A stretch of 64,000 nt of DNA from Cyclina sinensis (GCA_012932295.1 JAAONU010000016.1:35185241-35249240); one strand, 5' to 3'; numbered from the stretch's first letter, positions 1 to 11,242 are shown. A program made the numbers and translations. The notes: generated from the letters alone by a model not told the origin.

Positions 1-18
1 GGCGATCAGTGATCACAT

Positions 19-480
19 GTGTCACCTGATGATAGCCAATTAAACAGTAGTATTGAGAGGTGATTGGACAGTTTGTAGGCCAAAACGCATTTTTTTATTC
101 AAGGGCCATAACTCAGCCAAAAATCATTCAACCGAAAAACCCGTTAGACATGCGCAAGTACTTGAGGTACTGATCAATCCTGTAAAATTTCATTCAAATT
201 GCTTTAGTAGTATAAGAGAAGTAGTCCGGACAAACTTTAAAAATAAAAATCATAAAAGGGCCATAACTCTCATAAAAATCATTGGACTGGAAAATGCCGA
301 CGAAATGCACAACTAGACTTGGTATGGATCATTCCTGTAAAGTTTGGTTGAAATCGCACCAGTAGTTTCTGAGGAGTAGTCCGGACAAGTTTTGTGACGG
401 ACGAACAGACGGCCGGACGGACAGACGGACGACGGAGAAGTGATCCCTATATGTCGCGGCAACCTCATAGCAGGTGACAC
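19..480. mobile_element. Short non-autonomous element with terminal inverted repeats and two core repeats
   Basis: The ends carry GTGTCACCTG (19-28) and its reverse complement CAGGTGACAC (471-480). Inside, two related units of roughly 150 bp each begin with GGGCCATAACTC (about 103 and 257) and end with AGTAGTCCGGACAA (about 220 and 375). A GACGGAC-type microsatellite follows (398-436). There is no transposase. Core repeats, then a microsatellite, then an inverted end resembles bivalve pearl-type elements. The family name is inference; the repeats are seen directly. Confidence 0.6.
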
Positions 481-969
481 AAAAATTGCCAGGGAAAAGT
501 TCTAGTTTCACTTACAAAGATAGAATATACTAAACTAAAAACCTACATAAGTTACACCACTTTTAACGATAGTTTCCAAAAGCAGATCTAAATTTATAAA
601 TAACAAGTAAGAATATTGCCAAGCAATAAAAGTCCCCTTCTGAAAAAGCCATTGTCACAGAACATAGAACCAAAATTCAAATATTGCCAATAAGTTAGCT
701 GAACCCAAAAGTTTGTTGTTAATGAAAGATGGTGTATGTTTTATACAACAGATGATCAAAAGATCACATGCCTATTAAAATGGTGTAATGTTATAACTAA
801 AATATTCATATGTTATACAAATAAATATCTCAATTTTTCAATACAAAGAACAGACTTATAAAGGCACCTTGCTGTGTGATCTGTAAGACTTGACTAAAAT
901 TGTACAGGTTCTGTATAAGTTCAAAATTAATTTGAAGAGAAACATTCAAGACAATAAACAATTTGCTAT

Positions 970-1525
970 ATTTTTTAAGTAAAAGGGGCACAATTCTGTC
1001 AATATAAGGGAAAGAGTTATGAAATGTATTGTGTAAACTAATAATAACACCAATAAAGTCTGTATAAAGTATCTATCAAATGCATCAATAGGTTTAAGAA
1101 ATATTCAAGGAAATTGCAAGGAAATATAGATTTTTGGAAAAATTTTCAATGTAAAAAAGGGGGATAATTTTGTGAAATCAAAGGTCAGAGTTATGGGACA
1201 TGGGTTTTTTGAGTATCAAAACATGTAGCAATGTTAAAAATGGATATGTATAGGGCTTCAAATTACTACTAAAATTATTACTATTTTTGCAATACTTCAA
1301 GTCTATATGTTGCCATAGCAACCAAATTTCTCAACATAAGAACAAAATCAAATGGTGTGCATCATCTCCATATTGCCATCTTTCCCTGTTTAAAGTTTTA
1401 TGAAAATATTCCAAGTAATTTTTTAAATTATCGCAGAATCCAGTTTTTCTTGAAGGGTAGACTGACAGATGGACAGAGGGCAAACCTATGGTCCTCTCTG
1501 GTGAACTGGTAGGGGACTAAAAAAA
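970..1525. repeat. Diverged dispersed repeat
   Basis: Two loosely related stretches begin with AAAGGGGCACAATTCTGTCA (about 982) and AAAGGGGGATAATTTTGTGA (about 1156). The block closes with a GACAGATGGACAGAGGGC segment and GGTGAACTGGTAGGGGACTA (about 1500-1519). It has no coding content. The layout resembles the element at the left edge of the window, but the sequence differs, so it is probably another non-autonomous family. The 480-970 stretch beside it is AT-rich with nothing recognisable. Confidence 0.45.
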
Positions 1526-1785
1526 GATCAATGAATTTATGATGACTAAATAAAAGTGAAAGGGAAGAAAAAAGAATACTGCAATAATATGCATGTTGTC
1601 CAATTCATTGTTATGTTACATCACACAGCATTTGTACAGAAACTCTCTATAAAATAGCATAAGATTTCCTACTTGCAATTATTCAACAAACTTAAAAGAA
1701 GTGCCAGTAGAACAAACAGAGCTTTAAAAATGTTGTGTTTTCAATTCTGAACTAAAAAGATTGATTTATTTGCCTTCTACGATAG

Positions 1786-1963
1786 GTTCTGGTCACAGCA
1801 CACATTCCACCAGGCGTACACACACCTAATGGACTTATATGGATGCATGAGGTTTATCACGAACCGCTCGTGGCAATACTCCGTGACTTCACTGATACCA
1901 TCGTCGCAATGCACTTCGGTCATGACCATGCTGACGGTTTCAAAGTTCTTAAGAACATGAAAG
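1786..1963 (+). CDS. SMPDL3: SMPDL3 exon (penultimate), metal-binding GHxH
   Basis: A 178-nt exon starting VLVTAHIPPGVHTP and ending FKVLKNMK. It carries FGHDHAD, the histidine pair that binds the active-site metals in this family. It is preceded by TTTGCCTTCTACGATAG and followed by GTATTA. The long minus-strand reading frame over the same bases is a shadow of this exon. Confidence 0.9.
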
Positions 1964-2950
1964 GTATTAATGCATTTGTACTGACTTAAATCAAATTGCA
2001 CAGGTTCTCTTCTCATGGCTTATAGTTTCTTACCCTAGAAATTTGTAAATCTTAAGTGTTTCAGTTCTTATTAAAAATAAATCCATCACATCTGCTACAC
2101 CAAATCCCTGAGTTAGCTAGTATACTTCAGAACGATTATACTTATTTTAAACTCATTTTTAAAGCTAAATTATCAGTTATGTTATAGAACGTATGTAGAC
2201 GATAATCTTTGTGTTACACATTGCTACTGTTTGTATATGGCATGTAAAAACAACTTGTCATTTGATTTGTAAATAACTCCTGATTGACAGCTGAACTGAT
2301 ATTAATACGATGGCTTATAAATACCTCAAACTTACTGAATATATTACAATATAAGTGAGTCTAGCAGTAGGCAATGTTATAAATAAGCATTTGTCACTTA
2401 AGTAAACTATAACATGTGTGTTTCAGGGAAACGTTCAGTGCCGATATTCATTGCCCCTTCCGTCACTCCCTGGCGATACAAAATCCCAGACGAGATAGGC
2501 CCTGCCCACAATCCTGGCATTCGCCTAGTGAAATATGACCGCACTTCCGGAGACCATTTAGACATTTCACAATACTACCTAAATCTCGAAGAGGCCAACA
2601 AAGCTGGACGAGCAGTTTGGAAACTCGAGTACACAACAAGCAGCCAATATGGTCTACAGTCTCTCACAGCTGACCACTTACTACAACTGGCAGAGAAGAC
2701 AAAAGAACCAACAAGTGACGAATTCAAGAACTACTGGAATTTTTATACCGTTAGCCCACCTGCAAACCTGAAGAAGCCTTGCAATGAGGACTGTCATTCA
2801 TCCATTATTTGTGGTTTCACAGAGTTCGACATGACAGCATTTAAGTCATGCAAAGCTGCATTAACATCAAATGCCTTGAAACTAACCTATCAATTCTGGT
2901 CTATCTGGATTGTGGTTTGCTTAACATTTCATTTTACCCGAGCTATTTAA
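1786..2950 (+). CDS. SMPDL3: Acid sphingomyelinase-like phosphodiesterase (SMPDL3 family), C-terminal two exons, 5' partial
   Basis: Two exons (1786-1963 and 2427-2950, stop TAA at 2948-2950) encode the last 233 residues of a secreted or lysosomal metallophosphodiesterase of the SMPDL3A/B type. Known family members hydrolyse phosphodiester or nucleotide substrates using a two-metal site. Seen here: the metal-binding FGHDHAD motif in the first exon, then IAPSVTPW, NPGIRLVKYD and QYYLNLEEAN, which are characteristic of the family. The splice sites are AG at 1784-1785, GT at 1964-1965 and AG at 2425-2426; exon 1 leaves one base that completes a GGG codon, so the phase agrees. The N-terminal half is upstream of the window. 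The gene faces LHPP tail to tail. The C terminus ends in a hydrophobic stretch, which may be a GPI signal as in SMPDL3B. A versus B is not resolved. Confidence 0.9.
2427..2950 (+). CDS. SMPDL3: SMPDL3 terminal coding exon
   Basis: Begins after TGTGTTTCAG and reads GKRSVPIFIAPSVTPW onward, ending FTRAI-stop. Cysteines in PCNEDCHSSIICG and SCKAAL match the cysteine-rich tail typical of the family. The final 20 or so residues are hydrophobic with a few polar residues at the very end. Confidence 0.9.
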
Positions 2951-3056
2951 CCCTGAACTTGCTGTTGACTGCTGTTTATTTCTGCCTTTGCAAACATGAT
3001 CAGCCTAAAAAATTGTGTAGTGATGAAAACAAAATTTCTTGTAGTGTTTATGCCTA

Positions 3057-3062
3057 AATAAA
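3057..3062 (+). terminator. AATAAA polyadenylation signal of the SMPDL3 gene
   Basis: A canonical AATAAA lies 107 bases after the SMPDL3 stop codon, a normal spacing for a short 3' UTR. Cleavage would fall near 3075-3090. Confidence 0.6.
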
Positions 3063-4243
3063 CTGCATAAAAATGGCTTATATCTTTTTAATCCATCTGC
3101 TATACATTTGCTTCCATTCATTGTACATCAGTATTAAAATTTGAATAATCTACTGAATTATGTTGTTGTTGTTGTTGTTGTTGGACTAGGATCAGTGTCA
3201 TTGGTCAGATTCAAAACAAGAAGAGTTAAGAGAGTAATGCTAATACAAGTCTATTAAAACATCAAAAGAAACAAAGACAGGACCGATAATAAATCTAGGC
3301 ATAATAAAAAAATGCACTTCACAAACAAAAAACATATGTCCAAAACTTGTACTGAAAAAAAATCAGCTTTATAATTTCACACATAAAGATTCCAGTTATG
3401 AAAATAGTCAGCTCTCATGAGCTAAAACTGAAGTTAATTTACAGTCTATTAACATTAAGCATACACACGACAAAAAGTCACAATAAAAAAAACCTGTCTA
3501 CAGTTTCGAAACAGGCATTTATGGGAAGCAGCCAAAGAGAGAGATGGAAGGCAGATAACGAGTGAACAAATTACCTCACCTTAAACACCTGCTCATGTAA
3601 ATACACAGATATATTCTGATACACAAAAATGAAAAACAATACAACATTAATTGTATACCAACATGTATGCTGATATAAGTAGAAACATTAACTATAAAAT
3701 ATCACAGGTCCGGACCCAGAGCTCCCCCCACCCCACCCCCCTAACACAACAAACCCAATCCCAGTTAGCTTAGAACTGCTCTTTAAAATAGTGATTTTAA
3801 TGTTGAAAATGTTGTTCTGAGGTGTATTCCCCCACCTTCTACCTAGATTCTAGATCCAGACCTGAATCACTGTACATTAATATCACTAACTTGAGTACTT
3901 TAAGAAATAATAAGTATATATACCATCCTGTTAAAATTTAATAGTATCTGCTGAGATTCAACTTAGAAAATTGACGTCAATGAAATGGAAAAATTTGTTA
4001 CAAGTCTTTAACCTGAAAACCTGCATCCCTATTTTGAATTAAACATTGGCCAAATAAGTGTGACCTATATCAGCACACTGACAGAACCTTATTTGTTGTT
4101 AGGACTAAATGCCACACAGATTTATAATATGTGTTTTTTACAACTGAGCAAAATAATTATCACATTTAAACACTAAAATTTTGAATGTACTGACACAGAT
4201 ATAATATTAAGTTATTAAAATTAACCTATTCTCTACTTAATGA
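3063..4243. other. Convergent intergenic gap between SMPDL3 and LHPP
   Basis: This gap holds a (GTT)7 microsatellite at 3162-3184 and a C-rich patch at 3722-3743. I see no coding exon. Both flanking genes end here, so it probably contains their 3' UTRs and polyadenylation regions. Confidence 0.5.
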
Positions 4244-4244
4244 T

Positions 4245-4341
4245 TTATTTTTCTTGTCTTGCAAGGATGAGGTCTACAGCCTGTGCCAGATTATCAACAA
4301 CACCATCAGCTGTTACTGTAGGATGATTCTCATCTTCTGGT
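4245..4341 (-). CDS. LHPP: LHPP exon 7 (terminal)
   Basis: Reads [17 protein letters not shown] and ends LARQEK-stop after acceptor TAATTTCAG. An AATAAA on the minus strand (4244-4249) overlaps the stop codon. It is probably too close to be the main polyadenylation signal, and I did not find an obvious better one before 3.1 kb. Confidence 0.9.
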
Positions 4342-7300
4342 CTGAAATTATATACAATAAACATTGCCAATATGGTCCTCCTTAACAAGTTCAAAATCAT
4401 GACAAGATTGTCAGTCTGAACATGAAATTTTTATCAAATTTCTACTACGGTAACTTTGAAGCAATCAGGTTGCATTTTCTGGGAGTTCAGATGAGATTTG
4501 TGCCAAAAGAAAGAATGTGTGACAGTAAAGCTCCACTCCATCATAACAGCTAATATCAAATGCAAAACTTCTATGCAAGCTTGTCTGGGTGGTAATTAGA
4601 AAAAAAAAAGACAAGCATGCTTCATATTCTTATGAATCCAATAAATCTATTATCAAAGTTTCAATATGTTGAACAGTCAACAATAAGATAAAATGAAAGA
4701 CCATTACATTCATGCATGCACATATTTAAACATTTTCCCATCTACTGCAAATAATAGTAAGTACATCATTTAATACATGCCGCTAAGGTTCTAACTTTAC
4801 AGAAAAAGAAACAAGAAATGTTGGTAAAACAAACATGCCCCCCCCCCCTCCCCCCGGCAGCACCTAACTGCTTGTGTTTGGGCCAAAGGGTTCTCTAGTT
4901 ATTGATCAGAAACCGTTTTTAGGATCAAGGTCCCTGTGGCCATCTACTGGTGATGACCAACCAGCATGTCAAGTTTAGTGAACCTAGGTCAAAGCTTTCT
5001 CTAGTTAATGATCGGAAACCGTTTTTAGGATGAAAGTCTCTGTGATCTTGATCTTTGACCTAATGACCTCAAAGCCATCTACTGCTGATGACTAACCAGC
5101 ATACCAAGCTTGGTGAACCTAGGTCAAAGCTTTCTCGAGTTATTGATCGGAAACCGTTTTTAGGATGAAAGTCTCTGTGATCTTGACCTTTGACCTAATG
5201 ACCTCAAAGTCAATAGGAGTCATCTACTGGTGATGACCAACCAGCATACCAAGTTTTGTGAACCTAGGTCAAAGCGTTCTCTAGTTATTGATTGGAAACT
5301 GTTTTTAGGATGAAAGTCTCTGTGCTCTTGACCTTTGACCTAATGACCTCAAAGTCAATAGGGGTCATCTACTGGTGATGACCAACCAGCATACTAAGTT
5401 TGGTGAACCTAGGTCAAAGCTTTCTCTAGTTATTGATCGGAAACGGTTTTTAAGATGAAAGTCCCTGTGAGCTTGACCTTTGACCTAATGACCTCAAAAT
5501 CAATAGGGGTCATCTACTGGTGATGACCAACCAGCAAACAAAGTTTGGTGAACCTAGGTCAAAGAGTTCTATAGTTATTGATCGGAAACCGTTTTTAGGA
5601 TGAAAGTCTCTGTGATCTTGATCTTTGACCTATTGACCTCAAAGTCAATAGGGGTCATCTACTGGTGATGGCCAACCAGCATACCAAGTTTGGTGAACCT
5701 AGATCAAAGCGTTCTCTAGTTATTGATCAGAAACCGTTTTTAGGATCAAGGTCCCTGTGAGCTTGACCTTTGACCTAATGACCTCAAAATCAATAGGGGT
5801 CATCTACTGGTGATGACCAACCAGCATACCAAGTTTGGTGAACATAGGTCAAAGCGTTCTCTAGTTAATGATCGAAAACCGTTTTTAGAATGAAAGTCTC
5901 TGTGATCTTGATCTTTGACCTAATGACCTCAAAGTCATCTACTGGTGATGACTAACCAGCATACCAAGCTTGGTGAACCTAGATCAAAGCGTTCATTAGT
6001 TATTGATCAGAAACCGTTTTCAGGATCAAGGTCCCTGTGAGCTTGAACTTTGACCTAATGACCTCAAAATCAATAGGGGTCATCTACTGGTCATGACCAA
6101 CCAGCATACCAAGTTTGGTGAACCTAGATCAAAACATTCTCTAGTTAATGATAGGAAACCGTTTTTAGGATGAAGGTCCCTGTGAGCTTGACCTTTGACC
6201 TAATGACCTCAAAATCAATAGGGGTCATCTACTGGTGATGACCAACCAGCATACCAAGTTTTGTGAACCTAGGTCAAAGCGTTCATTAGTGATTGATCAG
6301 AAACCGTTTTTAGGATCAAGGTCCCTGTGAGCTTGAACTTTGACCTAATGACCTCAAAATCAATAGGGGTCATCTACTGGTCATGACCAACCAGCGTACC
6401 AAGTTTAGTGAACCTAGGTCAAAGCGTTCTCTAGTTATTGACCAGGAACCGTTTTTAGGATGAAGGTCCCTGTGAGCTTGACCTTTGACCTATTGACCTC
6501 AAAATCATTAGGGGTCATCTACTGGTGATGACCTACCAGCATATCAAGTTTGGTGAACCTAGGTCAAAGCGTTCTCTAGTTATTGATCGGAAACGAAGTG
6601 TCTACCGACAGACCGACCGACAGACCACCCGACATTTGCAAAACTATATGCCCCCTCATCTTCGATGGGGGGCATAAATATTTATGCATTCTGTCCAACT
6701 TCAAATGTGTCCTTTTCAAGTTTCAATGCAGTATTGTAACTGATTTTTGAGTTACAGCTTGACAAAGCTACGAGAAAAAAATAAATAAACAAAGGACAGT
6801 AACCCAGCATACAGAAAGGTCAGATGAACAGACACACAGATAGTTAGTCTTTAATCATTTCACACCACCACCCAGTAGAGAGGGGGTCAATTGATATGAT
6901 GGTTGAGGAGTCGACAATTTTAACAATTTTTTGCCAAACAACAAAGGGCCATAACTTTACTGCCACAAGAGCCATCTGGACATCAAACTTGACCAACATG
7001 TCCAAGATCAGTTAGAATTAGAAAGAAACTGTTCAAGCTGGAAACCAAACAAACATTATTTTACCAAATTTAAGAAAGAGCAATAACTCTTGCTCCTCTG
7101 CAGTAATCTGGCTGAATGTCAAACCTGGCCAATAGATAATGCAAATATACTTTGTGTCCAAGTTTGGTAAGAATTATATGAGAACCGTCTATGAAGAAAG
7201 CAAACAAACTTTTTACAACTCTGGTCTCCCTGCACCAATCTGGCTGGATAAAAAACCTGACAGAGAAATAAACCAATGTACATTTCATCCAAGTTTGGTC

Positions 7301-10300
7301 AAAATGAGATAGGAACTGTTCAAATTACATAGCAGATAAGATACTTGACCCCTGCCACCAAACATGGGAGATCACAGAATACATTTGTATGCCCTATCTT
7401 TATTCTTCCTAACTTGCACTTCTATATAGCCAGGCAAACACAAACAATCTCTGACTAAAGAAAGAGATAGATCAGTCTTGACCTATATATCCCCTTCATT
7501 TCACTTGAAATTAAATTCCTATCATATACTCACCTATATTTGCCAGTTCTGACTTGCACACCTCTCATACCAGAGTTCTGGGCTCCTCCTATATCTCCAA
7601 CAATATCATCTCCAACCATAATACACTAGAAATAAAGACAAGTTTGTAAGAATTTGTGTTGGCAAATTTCTTATGATAAAAAAAGTAAATCATGCATGAC
7701 TAGGATACAAGATTCAAGCTTCACAATGACTGTCAAAATGTTTCTCTTGAATACAGGTTAATATCTAAAGTCTTTAAGCTAATAGATAATAGTCAACGAA
7801 ATAAATGGTGTCTCGTGCTCTAGGGAAATACAAAATTTAATTCCCTAATGTACTACAGTTTTTGACTGCAACTGACCCATTTGTATTTCATACAGTTCTC
7901 ACAGAAACTATTCTATCTGACCAATGTAATATGTGATCCTTGAGTGATAAATGATCAAGTGTATAGTTAACAGACAAAATAAGAGACAAAAATAAAAACA
8001 CAGATTACTGTTTCAGAAGTAATGCCCATGTCTTGTACTGCTGTATGAAAAAAGACTGGCTCAGGTTTTCCAACGACCTCAGCTTGAATATCACAGGCAT
8101 ACTATAATACAGAAAACATTAACATTGTTTAACCCAAACAAATGGATGTATGAAGAGGTATTACACATATAATAAGGCCGTGATTCTCAGACAGAAAATA
8201 GGTAAAAGGTTAAACAGCCTTCCTGTATACAGATTATATCACATGTGAAAATGTCTGGCTATATTTCGCTGGTAGAGCTAATAAAGTGTATCAATTTTTA
8301 TTGAACATTGTCTCTGAAATAAGAAATCTGGCTACTTTTACCTCTAAAGCTTTCATGAAAGGCCCTGCATCTAAAACAAGTTTTCCTCCATGCTTGTAGT
8401 ATTTCCTAAAACAAAAGATTCATAAATCAATAAACGTCTTCATTCAATCAATGACAATACAAAATTTTAATTCTTGTCATGTTCAGACTATCTTTAACAG
8501 CAAACAAATGCTTGTTTTGAAATAAAAATTTTACAGGACATGAACCTGTGTCATAAATGAATTCATCATTAGAGTGTTACACACAATATTGTGATGGAAA
8601 ACAGATCAAGCAAACCAATCATATGGAATATAAACTATAACCTGTATAGAATATAAACTGAAATAAGATAGTTGGTCTCAGTACCCTAATAATCCTGTAC
8701 CAATTTCAACAATAATACTGAAGCATGAAATATCTTTTAACAGCATAACCAAAATACACCACATTTGACTTGTCCGCTTTATTTAAGCATTATTTTAGCA
8801 CACTTTAACGCTTGATTTCAAGTTAAAAACTCAATCAACTTCAAAAATATTAAATATATTAAAAAGTCAACCTATACCCACCCTTTACCTAATGAAAACA
8901 AAACAGGTTTCTCTAGTGATTTCAGGAGCTGGAAAGCTGTATTGAGATTTTCATATGAAAAATTTGACTCTGCATCACCAATAACAACACAGTTAGGATT
9001 TGTCAGTTCTACTCCGGCAAAGTCTGGTCGACATTCTAAAATAAATGAAATCCTCAAGTTATTCTGAAGTTAAATGCTGTGACACTAATTCACAGTCACC
9101 TATCTCTGCTAAAACTGAAACTAACTAACTAACAAAATGTCCAGGCACCAAAGATCAATGTCATATTAATTATTATCTTAACGTAAAATATCCTGCTTTA
9201 ATATCAGTGACCCGACCTTCACCAAGATTCCTATTTTAGTATCAGTGACCTTGAATTGACCTTCAAAAAGATTAATATCAAACTGCAGCTAAATGATAGT
9301 CAAATATCCTAATCTCCAGTTAAGCAGCTATTTTTGTCAAAGGCTATACATTTTCTGAAGTACTACAAACAGATAAGCTGAAAGTAGAATTACAGTGCAT
9401 GAGATAACTTTTCATAGATGTAGACCACTCAGGTGTACAGCAACAAAAAAAAAAATTGAAGGTCTAAATAAAATTCCATGGGCTCAAACAATAAAAACCA
9501 TGGCCTTGTGCTCAATGCTTAAAGGTCCTTCGGGCCTTTGGGTTGCCAAAGATTTTAAGCCCAGGAAGAATTTTATAGGCTAGTGGCTTATTTCGCAAAC
9601 TATAATAACACTTTGTAAAGTGTTTATATCTCAATATCTACAAATGAACAGTGATATAAGACAATGTCACAAAATGTAGATACTGTGACTAAATTCACTG
9701 ACATTGTCTTTCCTGCCTCATACTAGACAGAAGGGACTGTTATTACTTAGCAATATGTTAAGTAGATATTTATGCAAGGTCAGTTAACTATTTTAACATT
9801 AAACTGACCAATACAAATAAGATAAAATGGTCCATGTTTTTAAGGAGGGACAGTCCAGGAACATCACTTTACCTTCTGTTACAATAAGATACGGCCGTAA
9901 ACCTCTCTGTTGAAGAATTTTGCATACTGCCGGTATTGGAGGAAAAATCTCTGTTTCTTTTAAATCGAATCCAATCTTTCCCAGATTCTCCACCAGACAT
10001 TTTCTGGTAGTTGTTGTCTCGTTTGTGCAAAATCTCACTGGTAGGCCAGAAGATTTTAATCTAGAAAAATTGTAAACATTATATTTTACTTCAAAACATT
10101 AACTGTTGAAAATTGGTGGAATTACAGATTTTTCTCCTTTTTTCATTTGACACAATGCAGTGTCTTGATACTTAACTGACAGACTTTCAACTGAATCTCA
10201 CAATGAATGCTTAAGGTTGTTATTGTTTTAATTTGACAAAATGTTTGTACTTTAATGGACAATTCTTGGTTTCATATGAACTCAGTACCACTTTATAACT

Positions 10301-11230
10301 TTAAACAGTGCATGGTACCAGTTATTCTATATTACAGATGTTTTTTAGCTTATTGCTACATTTGGTTCTGGAGCACAAAATCTATGTATTTTTTCCCTGA
10401 AAAGGGAAAATGCAGAGTTAATAGGAACTGCAGAGTTAATAATTAATTTTAAGAAGTCTGTTTGAAAATAAAAAATGACATTTTCTAGGTAGGCACTTAA
10501 ATAAAACTTAATTTTCAAATTTCCAATTTTATCAAAAATACATGTCATTTTGAAATAGTTTTACTGGATATTGTGAAAAAAACATGTCATTTTCAAATAA
10601 TTCTATAAATTTTAGAGCCTTCAGTTAAATTGGCTAATGGTGATGCTAGTGTAGATATTGAAGGCTGCCACTGAGCAAAGCTCTTCAGTATAATGGACTT
10701 GGACAACAATTTTATGTTACAATATTCAACCTCTTCTGCAACTTTCAGCTTGTAACTGTATAATTATCTCATTTTAATGGACAATTGTTTCTGTTTATGC
10801 CTACTGTTGGTGTTTTTGCTCATGAGTCATTTGCTGAAGATCCTTTACAAAAAATCATGTTGCAGAAAATTAAAGGACTGTAAGTGTGGCCAAAACAACT
10901 GCTCTTCAGAATAATTCTGAATCTCATATTAAGATCAAGTCCTGCATCATCAGCAGATCAAAAACCAAGAACCATTAGTAAATCTGTTACTGAAAATGTC
11001 AGACAACAATAAGAAAATAAACTAGCTTGTGTTTTACTTCGATGTTAGTGAATTCGTCAAATTTCTAATATAAAAGCTAAAGCTGTAGTACACTTCATTG
11101 CAAAAACTTGCCTCTTGACAGCTTCAATGGAACCGGGAATGGCAGTACCTCCATTAGGGCCACTGTCGTACAACACTCCTGTAATATCTAACAAGGCTCC
11201 ACATATCTTCTTTTCATACCAAAATGACAT
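4245..11230 (-). CDS. LHPP: LHPP: phospholysine phosphohistidine inorganic pyrophosphate phosphatase, complete, 7 exons
   Basis: A HAD-superfamily phosphatase of the cytosol. LHPP homologues hydrolyse pyrophosphate and phosphohistidine or phospholysine. Coding exons in order: 11230-11112, 10060-9873, 9035-8882, 8405-8342, 8101-8009, 7625-7534, 4341-4245. They sum to 807 nt, 268 residues plus stop; human LHPP is about 270. All phases agree. HAD motifs visible: nucleophile in [12 protein letters not shown] (D15), RFCTNE (T52), catalytic lysine in VVGKPEP (K187), and acidic motif VGDDIVGD (D212/D213). The start is set at the MSFWYEKK methionine because it matches family length; an in-frame ATG four codons upstream (11242) is the alternative. 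Intron 1 starts with GC, not GT. Intron 6 (3.2 kb) hosts a core-repeat mobile element. Confidence 0.95.
4838..6675. mobile_element. Pearl-like element with about 11 core repeats of 145 bp, inside LHPP intron 6
   Basis: Near-identical units repeat every 145 bp (for example the TGACCTTTGACCT core at 5184, 5329, 5474 and 5764), each with GAACCTAGGTCAAAG, GAAACCGTTTTTAGGAT and CATCTACTGGTGATGACCAA. The array follows ATGCCCCCCC (about 4838) and ends with a GACCGACCGACAGACC microsatellite and a hairpin of TATGCCCCC with GGGGGGCATA (about 6648-6675). No protein is encoded. Core repeats plus a terminal hairpin match descriptions of bivalve pearl elements and related non-autonomous Helitrons. Family assignment is inference. 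Confidence 0.75.
6940..7330. repeat. Three diverged tandem units of about 130 bp in LHPP intron 6
   Basis: Units share a start such as GGGCCATAACTTTACTGCC or GAGCAATAACTCTTGCTCC, a middle ATCTGGCTG-AAACCTG, and an end TCCAAGTTTGGT followed by GAACTGTTCAA or GAACCGTCTA. They are too diverged for recent amplification. The minus-strand frame at 7070-7288 lies across these units and has no protein family match I can name. Confidence 0.5.
7534..7625 (-). CDS. LHPP: LHPP exon 6 (HAD motif IV)
   Basis: A 92-nt exon reading [19 protein letters not shown] and ending RTGKYR. The GDDIVGD acidic motif binds the magnesium cofactor in HAD enzymes. The acceptor is TTTCTAG and the donor AG|GTGAGT. Confidence 0.92.
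8009..8101 (-). CDS. LHPP: LHPP exon 5 (catalytic lysine)
   Basis: A 93-nt exon reading [18 protein letters not shown] and ending GITSET. It holds K187, the motif III lysine. It is flanked by TATTATAG and GTAATC and is phase 0 at both ends. Confidence 0.9.
8342..8405 (-). CDS. LHPP: LHPP exon 4
   Basis: A 64-nt exon reading [20 protein letters not shown], flanked by TTGTTTTAG and GTAAAA. Too short to appear as a long open frame; identified by phase and similarity to the LHPP family. Confidence 0.9.
8882..9035 (-). CDS. LHPP: LHPP exon 3
   Basis: Starts after TTTATTTTAG and reads [26 protein letters not shown], ending [11 protein letters not shown]. The donor is GG|GTGGGT; a competing GTAAAG six bases upstream is ruled out because exon 4 needs a two-base overhang. 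Confidence 0.92.
9873..10060 (-). CDS. LHPP: LHPP exon 2 (HAD motif II)
   Basis: Starts after TTTTTCTAG and reads [15 protein letters not shown] through [13 protein letters not shown]. The donor is AAG|GTAAAG. The RFCTNE threonine is the conserved motif II residue. Length is 188 nt. Confidence 0.93.
11112..11230 (-). CDS. LHPP: LHPP exon 1 (HAD motif I)
   Basis: Reads [19 protein letters not shown] and ends GSIEAVKR, with AG as the last two bases. The donor is AG|GCAAGT, the standard form of the rare GC donor. Joining these bases to exon 2 restores KRLKSSG in frame. Confidence 0.92.
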
Positions 11231-11242
11231 GACTCGTCTCAT

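Noticed and set aside
1777..2016. 79-codon minus-strand frame
   Set aside because: Antisense shadow of the SMPDL3 exon at 1786-1963, which has correct splice sites and the catalytic motif on the plus strand.
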